Shown: positions 7,380 to 14,707 of the stretch, in pieces
Numbering within the stretch: position 1 is the first letter of the stretch
Layout of the letters: the number at the start of each line of letters is the position of its first letter
Assembly: GCA_001577215.1 (NCBI GenBank)
Contig: LSCC01000012.1
Span: forward strand, 1 to 18,573
Length of the DNA stretch: 18,573 nucleotides
Reading direction: 5' to 3'
Source of the DNA: Fidelibacterota bacterium TCS52
GTDB taxonomy: Bacteria; Fidelibacterota; Fidelibacteria; Fidelibacterales; Fidelibacteraceae
Notes under the pieces: model-generated
The model's input: only the letters and a program-made list of their open reading frames with translations
Database searches by the model: none
Told to the model about the DNA's origin: nothing
Made by a program: the position numbers and the translations under genes

Positions 7380-7415
7380 ATGAAATTTCATCTCAACCTC
7401 AACCTTAGCCTAAAT
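7380..7415. repeat. Palindrome and short hexanucleotide repeat between usp and Dabb genes
   Basis: ATGAAATTTCAT (7380-7391) is a perfect 12-base palindrome. It is followed by CTCAAC CTCAAC CTTAGC CTAAAT (7392-7415), four degrading 6-base units. The palindrome could be a protein-binding site for the Dabb gene; nothing else supports it. Confidence 0.25.
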
Positions 7416-7420
7416 CTTCC

Positions 7421-7894
7421 CTACGGCATTTTAAAAGAGTGATCTGGATGTCTGACTGTCAAAACCGGAACAGGTGATTTCTTTACAACTTTTGAAGCTG
7501 TAGTACCAAAGATAATTTCCGATAATCCTGAAGTTCCATGTGTTGACAATACTATTAGATCGAATTTTCCCTTTTTTGCGAAGTCGATAATTTCGTTGAA
7601 TGGTTTACCATAACAAATTTCATAATTTACTTTTAATTCTGAAGGAATTTTCTCTTTTAAAATAGTTTTGAATTCCTGTTTAGCAAATTTGGTAGCTTTT
7701 TTTTCTATATCATTAATGTTATATCCGACTCCGTAACTTTCCCAAGAATAATCAACGGGAGCAATGATCGGTTCAATTACATGAATTAAAGTTAAACTCG
7801 CGGAATATTTTTTTGTCAGATCGATAGCGTAATTTAATGGATAGAGTGAATAATCGGAAAAATCGGTTGTAAGTAAAATTTTATTTATTTTCAT
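7421..7894 (-). CDS. Universal stress protein (UspA family)
   Basis: 157 residues of the Usp fold. The N-terminus KILLTTDFSDYSLYPLNYAI (5-24) has the usual first strand and Asp, LIHVIEP (36-42) is strand two, and FDLIVLSTHGTSG (111-123) leads into the nucleotide-binding loop. The loop pattern is S-x2-G-x9-G-T (Ser117, Gly120, Gly130, Thr131), so the first glycine of the ATP motif G-x2-G-x9-G-S/T is replaced by Ser. Binding of ATP or AMP is likely but not proven. The C-terminus VVKKSPVPVLTVRHP is typical. GGAGG lies 5-6 bases before the ATG. It follows the oxidoreductase operon with a 79-base gap holding an imperfect hairpin (7918-7960), so it may be on the same transcript at a different level. 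Confidence 0.92.
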   Translation of the reverse strand: MKINKILLTTDFSDYSLYPLNYAIDLTKKYSASLTLIHVIEPIIAPVDYSWESYGVGYNINDIEKKATKFAKQEFKTILKEKIPSELKVNYEICYGKPFNEIIDFAKKGKFDLIVLSTHGTSGLSEIIFGTTASKVVKKSPVPVLTVRHPDHSFKMP

Positions 7895-7917
7895 TACACC
7901 TCCGAATAATTTAATTT

Positions 7918-7960
7918 AAACTTCCGAAATTTAGATTTGTTATTTTAACTTCGAAAGTTT
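7918..7960 (-). other. Imperfect hairpin between the oxidoreductase operon and usp
   Basis: AAACTTCCGAA (7918-7928) pairs with TTCGAAAGTTT (7950-7960) with one mismatch and a 21-base loop. There is no T-tract on the minus strand, so it is a weak terminator at best. It could be a processing or attenuation point after the vor genes. Confidence 0.3.
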
Positions 7961-7973
7961 TATGTATTATTCA

Positions 7974-9413
7974 TTATTTATGTTTTTTACCGAATTCAAA
8001 TCCTTTGTTAAATGCTTCTAAATTGAGTTTGTGAAATTTTTCTTTTTTAATTATGTGTTTAATTCCCCACTGAATGTATTCCTTACTGAGATATCCGGTT
8101 AAACCGACATATACACCAAATGCAACCATATTTGCAGCTTTTGTTGAACCAAGTTTATCGGCAATCTCTGTTGCTTTTATGGGGAGACCATTTACATCAT
8201 CTCTTTCTGGAGGAGAATCTATCAGTCCACTATCATAAATTATATTTCCACCTTTAACAACATCTGCTTCAAATTTTTGTAGTGATGGTTTGTTAAATGC
8301 AATTAAGGTTGTTGGATTATCTACAACCGGTGCACCGATACGATCAGATGAAACTTTTACACTACAATTTGCTGTTCCGCCTCTCATTTCCGGCCCGTAA
8401 CTTGGCAACCAACTTACCGCGTAATCATGTCCCATGCCTATGTTTGCTAATACATATCCTAAACTCAAAACACCTTGTCCACCAAATCCGGCAATTTTTA
8501 TTTCCTCGCTAATATTTTGTGTTTTGGGAATTTCAGGGACATCAGGTAAACTATTTAAACTTTGAATATCGAGCAATTTATGAAAATCACTGTATTTCGG
8601 TGTTTTTCTTTTTACAATTGTCGGCTCTCTTTCTTCGCTGACATCTTTTTTAACACCAATAGGGAAATATTTCTCCATTACATCTGTAATCCATTTTTTA
8701 GAATCTTGTGAAGATTTTTTCCAACCGGTTGGACAAGCAGATAATACTTCAACAAAAGAAAATCCCTTATTATCTATCTGATTTTTTAATGCTTTTCTAA
8801 CTGCTTTCCTTGTCTTTGTAATATTTTTTGGATCTGTTAACATTACTCTTTCTACATATACCGGTGCTTCTAATGTCGAGAGAAGTTCACTCATTTTCAA
8901 AGGATAACCTTCATTTGCGACAGTTCTTCCTCGGGGGGTAGTTGTACTTTTTTGTCCGATCAATGTAGTCGGAGCCATTTGCCCGCCGGTCATTCCATAA
9001 GTAGCGTTATTGACAAAAAATACAGTAATATTTTCACCTCTGTTTGCAGCTTGTAGAATATTATTTCCACCTATTGAAGCAAGATCGCCATCGCCTTGAT
9101 ATGAAACAACTATTGAGTTTGGATTTGCTCTTTTATATCCTGTTCCAACAGCAGGATCTCTTCCGTGTGCCGATTGGATATTTCCATTTTGAAAATAGTA
9201 ATAAGCAAATACCGAGCATCCTACAGGACTTAAGAATACAGCTTTATCATCAACATTAAAATCAACTAATGCTTCTGCAATTAATTTATGTAAAATCCCA
9301 TGTCCACAACCTGGGCAATAATGTGTTACTTTTAACTGAGCTCCGGCTTTTCGTTCGAATGTATCATAAAATATCGGTGATTTTTGTAATATCGTTGATT
9401 GATTATTTTTCAT
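7974..9413 (-). CDS. 2-oxoacid:ferredoxin oxidoreductase, fused beta (TPP) and gamma subunits
   Basis: 479 residues with two usually separate subunits. Residues about 25-250 are the TPP-binding beta subunit: CPGCGHG (33-39) and the TPP/Mg motif GDGD (107-110), ending in NN (135-136) and followed by ATYGMTGGQ (137-145). A linker (about 255-302) with charged and Pro-rich sequence leads to the gamma subunit (304-479), with GFGGQGVLSLG (309-319) and YGPEMRGGTANCSV (339-352). With VorB and the ferredoxin it converts a 2-oxoacid and CoA to acyl-CoA, CO2 and reduced ferredoxin. The architecture is that of the VOR/KOR class; branched-chain 2-oxoacids or 2-oxoglutarate are the likely substrates, not distinguishable here. 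The Shine-Dalgarno GAGG is formed by the last codons of vorB, 2 bases away, so translation is coupled. Confidence 0.93.
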   Translation of the reverse strand: MKNNQSTILQKSPIFYDTFERKAGAQLKVTHYCPGCGHGILHKLIAEALVDFNVDDKAVFLSPVGCSVFAYYYFQNGNIQSAHGRDPAVGTGYKRANPNSIVVSYQGDGDLASIGGNNILQAANRGENITVFFVNNATYGMTGGQMAPTTLIGQKSTTTPRGRTVANEGYPLKMSELLSTLEAPVYVERVMLTDPKNITKTRKAVRKALKNQIDNKGFSFVEVLSACPTGWKKSSQDSKKWITDVMEKYFPIGVKKDVSEEREPTIVKRKTPKYSDFHKLLDIQSLNSLPDVPEIPKTQNISEEIKIAGFGGQGVLSLGYVLANIGMGHDYAVSWLPSYGPEMRGGTANCSVKVSSDRIGAPVVDNPTTLIAFNKPSLQKFEADVVKGGNIIYDSGLIDSPPERDDVNGLPIKATEIADKLGSTKAANMVAFGVYVGLTGYLSKEYIQWGIKHIIKKEKFHKLNLEAFNKGFEFGKKHK

Positions 9414-9415
9414 AT

Positions 9416-10465
9416 TTAACCTCGCTTTTTTATATGATTAATGATCTCTTTTACTGTAGGAATATTACCTCCTATTCTAGTTAACAGAGAGACAGGTTTT
9501 CTTCCATTTACAACTAATTTTACATCATCAACCATCTGTCCATTATTCATTTCTACTACATTTATATTTTTAACATTTCCCTTACTAGCATATTTGTCAA
9601 TTATCTTTTTTGGAAAAGGAAATAGTGTAATAGGACGAACCATACCTACTTTTATTCCATCATTTCTTAATTCATCAATTGCCGTTTGAATTATTCGACT
9701 AACTATTCCAAAACCAACGAGTATTACATCGGCATCATCGGTTTTATATTCTTCACACATAACTTCATTTTTTTCAATTTCAGCATACTTTTCTTGCAAA
9801 TGAATATTATGTTTTTCCAAATCGTCCGGGTCAAGATCAATTGAACAGATCAAATTATCTTTTGTCTCTTTTGTAGCTTTTATCGCCCATGGTTTTTCGG
9901 GAAATTTTTCTACAGGTTCCGGGAACTCTACAGGTTCCATCATTTGCCCCGTAAATCCATCAGCTAAAATTACGGCCGGGTTTCGATATTTGTCGGCTAA
10001 TTCAAATGCTTTCATAGTGAAATCATTCATTTCTTGAGCACTGTTTGGTGCTAAAACGATCAGTTTATAATTTCCATGTCCGCCACCTTTTACAATCTGA
10101 TTGTAATCACTTTGTTCGGGTGCAATATTTCCCAATCCAGGCCCACCTCGCATAACATCTATTATAACACATGGTAATTCAGCCCCTGCGATATATGATA
10201 TTCCTTCCATTTTCAAACTTATTCCCGGACTTGAGCTTGCTGTCATACATCTAACTCCACTACTAGCTGCTCCGTAAACCATATTAATTGCTGCAACTTC
10301 ACTTTCTGCTTGTAAAAAATTGCCACCAACGAGTGGAAAATAATATGAAGCTGTTTCTGCAATTTCGCTTGCTGGGGTTATTGGATAACCAAAAAAATTT
10401 TTACAACCGGCAAGTGTTGCGCCTCTGATAATAGCTTCGTTTCCTTTTATCAACATTTTTGACAT
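9416..10465 (-). CDS. vorB: 2-oxoacid:ferredoxin oxidoreductase alpha subunit (VorB type)
   Basis: 349 residues, the usual length of VorB (3-methyl-2-oxobutanoate:ferredoxin oxidoreductase alpha). Domain I (about 5-200) has GYPITPASEI (26-35), the glutamate-containing QAESEVAAINMVYGAASSG (52-70), TASSSPGISLKMEG (75-88) and RGGPGLGN (106-113). Domain II (about 240-345) has the VRPITLFPFP strand-turn and the conserved VVEMNNGQM. It supplies half of the TPP site and the substrate pocket. Assignment to valine-type rather than 2-oxoglutarate-type enzyme rests on resemblance and gene order (ferredoxin, alpha, beta, gamma), so substrate is uncertain. Start: GAGGT is placed 6 bases before the ATG and overlaps the TGA of the ferredoxin gene 7 bases upstream, which indicates coupling. 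Confidence 0.93.
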   Translation of the reverse strand: MSKMLIKGNEAIIRGATLAGCKNFFGYPITPASEIAETASYYFPLVGGNFLQAESEVAAINMVYGAASSGVRCMTASSSPGISLKMEGISYIAGAELPCVIIDVMRGGPGLGNIAPEQSDYNQIVKGGGHGNYKLIVLAPNSAQEMNDFTMKAFELADKYRNPAVILADGFTGQMMEPVEFPEPVEKFPEKPWAIKATKETKDNLICSIDLDPDDLEKHNIHLQEKYAEIEKNEVMCEEYKTDDADVILVGFGIVSRIIQTAIDELRNDGIKVGMVRPITLFPFPKKIIDKYASKGNVKNINVVEMNNGQMVDDVKLVVNGRKPVSLLTRIGGNIPTVKEIINHIKKRG

Positions 10466-10472
10466 AATAACC

Positions 10473-10808
10473 TCACTTTATTTCATTTAAACATTTTGTA
10501 CAGATATCTACTTTCGGATGTTTCGGTGACTGGAAGACCTTTTGTTCACTTTTACAAACAGGGCAATTCGCTATCTCTTTTACATCGTCCCATTTTTTAA
10601 AAACCGTTATTGTTCCTAATTCCGGACAGGTATAAAAACAAAATCCACAACCAATACATCCTTCACCTTTATAAACCGCAGGATGATATCCCATTTGGTT
10701 TAATGATTTTGATAGTGATAACACATTAGTCGGACAAGCATGTACACAAAGTTCACATCCCTTGCATTCATTTCCTCTGATTACAACATGGCCTTTTGCT
10801 TTTGCCAT
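10473..10808 (-). CDS. 2x[4Fe-4S] ferredoxin (delta) subunit with zinc-ribbon-like tail
   Basis: 111 residues. Two classic cluster motifs: Cys15-x2-Cys18-x2-Cys21-x3-Cys25-Pro and Cys51-x2-Cys54-x2-Cys57-x3-Cys61-Pro, as in bacterial-type ferredoxin subunits of 2-oxoacid oxidoreductases. After them comes an extra region with CPVC (82-85) and CTKC (103-106), the paired knuckles of a small zinc ribbon. The start is set at ATG 10808 because AAGGAG stands 7 bases before it. An in-frame ATG at 10832 has no ribosome binding site and would place that AAGGAG inside the gene. It is the first of three oxidoreductase genes and should pass electrons from the TPP enzyme to free ferredoxin, or directly to the NuoG-GltD protein encoded next to it. 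The role of the tail is unknown. Confidence 0.9.
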   Translation of the reverse strand: MAKAKGHVVIRGNECKGCELCVHACPTNVLSLSKSLNQMGYHPAVYKGEGCIGCGFCFYTCPELGTITVFKKWDDVKEIANCPVCKSEQKVFQSPKHPKVDICTKCLNEIK

Positions 10809-10840
10809 AAATTCTCCTTGTTTTATTGTCATACATTATA

Positions 10841-12943
10841 TTATTTTTCTTTTTTCTTCGGTGGAAATGGTGCTTTTGAAATTTTTAACCTCAATTGGCA
10901 GGTTAAACATCTGTCTGCTTCACCTTTGGCTACTGATTCATCAAAGTTTAATTCCACTTCTTTATAATTATGTTCTCTATCTTTTAATGGTATTGTTTTT
11001 ACCGGTTTTCTCTTTTTGCCTGCAAATTTTATATCTCTACCGAGGCAAGTATTTGGTTCATCTTTTTCAACAAAATTTTGATCAATGTTTCCGTTTCCAC
11101 CAAGATATTTATCGATTGATGAAGCGCCAATTCTGCCAAAATTTATTGCTTCAATTACCGATGCAGGTCCGCTGACAACATCACCACCTGCGAAAACTCC
11201 TTTTTTCTTAGTTGAAAGATCATCATTGGTTTTGATATTGTTCCATTTGTCCTTCTCTAATCCATATTCATCGGGAACATCTGATTTTTGTCCGATAGCC
11301 ATAACAAGCTTGTCTAATTCCCAATCGTATTCACTTCCTTCAATTGGGATTGGTCTTTTTCTACCACTTGAATCCGGTTCACCTAATTTCATTTTTATAC
11401 ATTTTACATCTAATTTATCTTTTTTATTACTATCATTAATTTCTATTGGATTATTTAGAAATTTAAAATTTACACCTTCATTCATTGCTTCTTCAATTTC
11501 TTCATACGTTGCCGGCATCTGCTCACGAGAACGACGGTATATTACAGTTGTATCAATTCCCTCTCGTAATAAGCAACGAGCAACATCCATCGCAACATTT
11601 CCACCTCCGACTACTCCGATTTTTTTTCCAACATCTATTTTTTCATCGTTATTGATCGAGCGTAAAAGTGAAAGCCCGTCAATAACTTTTGGATTATCAT
11701 TACCGGGAACTCTCATTGTCATTGTATCCGAAGTCCCAATAGCAATATAGACAGCATCAAAATTTTCCAATAGTTTGTCAGGGTAAATTATCCTTTTGTT
11801 TAATTCAATTTTTACACCAATGTTTTCAATTTCTTTAATTTCACTATCTAAAATTTCTCTCGGCAATCTGTATTTTGGAATTGCTGTTCTCATCATTCCA
11901 CCGGGTTTTTCATCTGCTTCAAAAATAGTTACAGAGTGTCCTTTGGTTCTTAAAAACCAACCTGCGGTTAATCCTGCTGGCCCCGAGCCGATTATAGCAA
12001 CTTTTTTATTAGTATTTGGTGCTATTTTTAATTTATCTTTCCATCTGCCATTGTCTTTTTCTGCAACAAATCTTTTTAAGGCTCTTATTGAAATCGGATC
12101 CGTTACATCATTCCTCTTACAGTCAGTTTCACAAGGATGAAAACATACTCGTCCAAGAACCGCAACTAATGGTGAGATTTCTTTATTTACTTCATAAGCA
12201 TCTTGATATTTTTCTTCTGAAATTAATCTGATATAATGTGCTGCATTAGTTCCTGCAGGACAAGATCCTTTACAAGGCACTATTTTTTTTTCTCTTTCTA
12301 TTTTATTGCTTTCATCAAATTGTCTCGAAGGTACATCTGTTAATGCACCTGAAGGACAAACTTCAACACAAGCGAGACAAAATTTACAGCCGGATTCTGC
12401 AAGCGGTTTATCTTCAGCTGTTGTAATTATTGAATCAATTCCTCTATTTGCAAAACCAATTACACCTGTTTCTCTTGCTTCTTGACAAATACTTACACAA
12501 CGACCACATAGAATGCATTTATTCATATCTCGGACAAATAGCGGTTCGTCAGATAAAATTGGTAGATTTTTTTCTTTTGGAGCATAATTTGATAATAGCT
12601 CTTTTGTTCCAATATATTCAACTACTTTTTTTAATTGTGAGTTTAGTGGAACATCTTTTGGTAGTTCGCTTAAAGTTAACCAAATTAGATTTTTACGATG
12701 ATTTTGCAATTTATCTGTTTTGGTTTTAACGACCATTCCTTCATGTATTTGCGTATCACAAGCGGTGGATATTCCTCGTCTTCCTTCAATTTCAACTGTA
12801 CATAAACGGCATGCGCTTTCAGGTTTTAAATCGGGATGAAAGCACAGGTTTGGAATATAAATATCATTTTCAAGTGCGACCTCAAGAATTGTTTTATTTT
12901 CTTTTGCTGATATTTTTTTATTATCAATAGTTAAATTTATCAT
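10841..12943 (-). CDS. NuoG-type ferredoxin domain fused to GltD/NfnB-like FAD/NADPH oxidoreductase (StnC-like)
   Basis: 700 residues. Order of domains: [2Fe-2S] (Cys34, 45, 48, 62); a NuoG-like middle segment (about 78-120) whose His/Cys cluster ligands are absent; two [4Fe-4S] clusters (Cys143, 146, 149, 153 and Cys186, 189, 192, 196); the GltD Cys-rich linker (Cys224, 228, 267, 271, 275); FAD Rossmann motif GSGPAG (319-324); NADPH Rossmann motif GGGNVAMDVA (446-455); a second FAD contact FAGGD (584-588); and a C-terminal CLTC (679-682). This is the architecture of the large subunit of Sporomusa-type bifurcating transhydrogenase, and also of SfrB-like NADPH oxidoreductases. With the NuoE/NuoF-like partners it probably runs NADH + reduced ferredoxin + 2 NADP+ to 2 NADPH, or the reverse. 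AAGGCA precedes the ATG; the upstream gene ends 15 bases before. Confidence 0.9.
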   Translation of the reverse strand: MINLTIDNKKISAKENKTILEVALENDIYIPNLCFHPDLKPESACRLCTVEIEGRRGISTACDTQIHEGMVVKTKTDKLQNHRKNLIWLTLSELPKDVPLNSQLKKVVEYIGTKELLSNYAPKEKNLPILSDEPLFVRDMNKCILCGRCVSICQEARETGVIGFANRGIDSIITTAEDKPLAESGCKFCLACVEVCPSGALTDVPSRQFDESNKIEREKKIVPCKGSCPAGTNAAHYIRLISEEKYQDAYEVNKEISPLVAVLGRVCFHPCETDCKRNDVTDPISIRALKRFVAEKDNGRWKDKLKIAPNTNKKVAIIGSGPAGLTAGWFLRTKGHSVTIFEADEKPGGMMRTAIPKYRLPREILDSEIKEIENIGVKIELNKRIIYPDKLLENFDAVYIAIGTSDTMTMRVPGNDNPKVIDGLSLLRSINNDEKIDVGKKIGVVGGGNVAMDVARCLLREGIDTTVIYRRSREQMPATYEEIEEAMNEGVNFKFLNNPIEINDSNKKDKLDVKCIKMKLGEPDSSGRKRPIPIEGSEYDWELDKLVMAIGQKSDVPDEYGLEKDKWNNIKTNDDLSTKKKGVFAGGDVVSGPASVIEAINFGRIGASSIDKYLGGNGNIDQNFVEKDEPNTCLGRDIKFAGKKRKPVKTIPLKDREHNYKEVELNFDESVAKGEADRCLTCQLRLKISKAPFPPKKKEK

Positions 12944-12958
12944 TATTTTGCCTTAAAA

Positions 12959-14707
12959 TTATATGATAGCATCAAAGTTGCAAGCTTCAAAACAAGCTTT
13001 ACATTTTATACATTTATCTTTGTTTATGTAAGCGACTTCACCTTTTTTCCATTCCAATGCATCTGTGGGACAAGCTTTGAAACATAATCCGCATTTTGTG
13101 CATTTTTCCGGAATTACTTCAAATTCAAGAAGCGATTCACATACTTTTGATCGACATTTTTTATCGGTTATATGTTCTTCATATTCTTCAGGAAAATATT
13201 TTAAAGTTGTTAATACAGGATTCGGCGCCGTTTGACCTAATCCGCAAAGTGAAGTTTCATTTATTGTTGGAGACATTTCTTTTAAGAATTCAATATGCTC
13301 TTGTTCTCCCTTTCCATCTGTGATAGTTTCTAATGTCTCGAGCATTCGTTTCAAGCCAACTCTACAAGGAACGCATTTTCCGCATGATTCTGCAACTGTA
13401 AATTTCAAAAAGTATTTTGCCATATCCACCATGCAAGTACTTTCATCCATTACAATCATTCCACCGGATCCCATAATTGCACCTGTCTTATTAATTGATT
13501 CAAAATCGATTGGCGTGTCAATTAAGCTTTCAGGTAAACAACCTCCTGAAGGTCCACCTAATTGAACAGCTTTGAATTTTTTTCTTTTATTGCTTAATCC
13601 TCCACCTGGCCCGAAAACTAATTCTTTGATCGTTGTCCCCATTGGGACTTCAACAAGTCCTGTGTTTTTTATCTTTCCGGCTAATGCGAATACTTTTGTT
13701 CCTGAACTGTTTTCGGTTCCTTTTGAAGCAAACCATTTTGAGCCATTAATAATGATGTGTCTGATATTTGCAAGTGTTTCTACATTGTTAATAATTGTCG
13801 GGTATTCCCAAAGTCCTTGGTTAGCAGGGAATGGAGGTCTTGATTTTGGACGACCTCGGCGACCTTCAATTGATGCGATGAGAGCTGTTTCTTCACCACA
13901 GACAAATGCACCGGCTCCGGCCTTTATCTTTAAATTAAATGAAAAATCAGTTCCGAGAATATTATTTCCTAAAAATCCCCTTTCTTTAGCTTGGTCAATT
14001 GCAATATTTAGTCGTTTAATCGCCAATGGGTATTCAGCACGACAATAAATATATCCATTATTTGCGCCGATCGTGTAGCCTGCAATTATCATTCCTTCCA
14101 ATACAGCGTGCGGATCACTTTCGAGAATACTTCTGTCCATAAAAGCACCTGGATCGCCCTCATCTGCATTACAGATAATATATTTCGTGTCACTATTTGC
14201 TTTTTTCCCAAATCCCCATTTTACTCCTGTCGAAAATCCTCCTCCGCCTCTGCCTTTCAATCCAGAATCGGTAACTTCATTTAAAACTTTTGCTCTCGAC
14301 ATTTTAAATGTTTTTTGGAGTGCTTTATACCCATCTCGCTCTAAGTAAGAATCAATTTTTTCCGGATCTATTTCTCCACAATTTTTTAAAACTATTCTTT
14401 TCTGATCTTTGAAAAATTTTTTATAATTTTCATTAGCGAGTCGTTTTTTATATAATTCATTTTTTACAATGTGAGAATTAAAGATTTTAGAAACATCATC
14501 CGGTTTAACATTTATATAAGTTGTCTCTTTTGAATCTATGATCTCTACAATTACATCAACAAACAATCCCTTATCACCTGTTTTAATAATTTTATATTTG
14601 TCAGAAAGTTTATGTTTTTTCAGTTCCGATAGAAAATTATCTGCTACTTCATTTGCGCCAGCAGATAAGCCACTCGTTCCTACACATATTAATATTTTAT
14701 TTTTCAT
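12959..14707 (-). CDS. nuoF: NuoF/HydB-like NADH-binding FMN and Fe-S subunit
   Basis: 582 residues from ATG 14707 (numbering used here). Domains: an N-terminal thioredoxin-like domain (about 3-75) in which only Cys8 of the four [2Fe-2S] ligands remains; the FMN/NADH module with GLKGRGGGGFSTGVKW (149-164) and GAGAFVCGEETALIASIEG (264-282); the N3-type [4Fe-4S] site (Cys442, 445, 448 and Cys488); His512/Cys518/Cys523, which may be the zinc site of HydB-type proteins; and a C-terminal 2x[4Fe-4S] ferredoxin (Cys536, 539, 542, 546 and 566, 569, 572, 576). It oxidises or reduces NAD(H) in a soluble complex; no membrane Nuo genes are present, so complex I is not meant. A GTG start at 14716 is possible; neither start has a good ribosome binding site. 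The ATG lies 11 bases inside the upstream gene, so coupled translation is likely. Confidence 0.92.
   Translation of the reverse strand: MKNKILICVGTSGLSAGANEVADNFLSELKKHKLSDKYKIIKTGDKGLFVDVIVEIIDSKETTYINVKPDDVSKIFNSHIVKNELYKKRLANENYKKFFKDQKRIVLKNCGEIDPEKIDSYLERDGYKALQKTFKMSRAKVLNEVTDSGLKGRGGGGFSTGVKWGFGKKANSDTKYIICNADEGDPGAFMDRSILESDPHAVLEGMIIAGYTIGANNGYIYCRAEYPLAIKRLNIAIDQAKERGFLGNNILGTDFSFNLKIKAGAGAFVCGEETALIASIEGRRGRPKSRPPFPANQGLWEYPTIINNVETLANIRHIIINGSKWFASKGTENSSGTKVFALAGKIKNTGLVEVPMGTTIKELVFGPGGGLSNKRKKFKAVQLGGPSGGCLPESLIDTPIDFESINKTGAIMGSGGMIVMDESTCMVDMAKYFLKFTVAESCGKCVPCRVGLKRMLETLETITDGKGEQEHIEFLKEMSPTINETSLCGLGQTAPNPVLTTLKYFPEEYEEHITDKKCRSKVCESLLEFEVIPEKCTKCGLCFKACPTDALEWKKGEVAYINKDKCIKCKACFEACNFDAII

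Noticed and set aside
7392..7415. Hexanucleotide run as a CRISPR-like or functional tandem array
   Set aside because: Only four short, decaying units without spacers; too small to support any system. No CRISPR repeats were seen anywhere in the window.
10809..10832. ATG at 10832 as start of the ferredoxin gene
   Set aside because: No Shine-Dalgarno site before it, while AAGGAG stands at the right distance before the ATG at 10808.
11085..11750. Long (221-codon) plus-strand open frame opposite the NuoG-GltD gene
   Set aside because: Antisense shadow of a gene with clear Fe-S and Rossmann motifs; Ser/Pro/Ile-rich product and no ribosome binding site.
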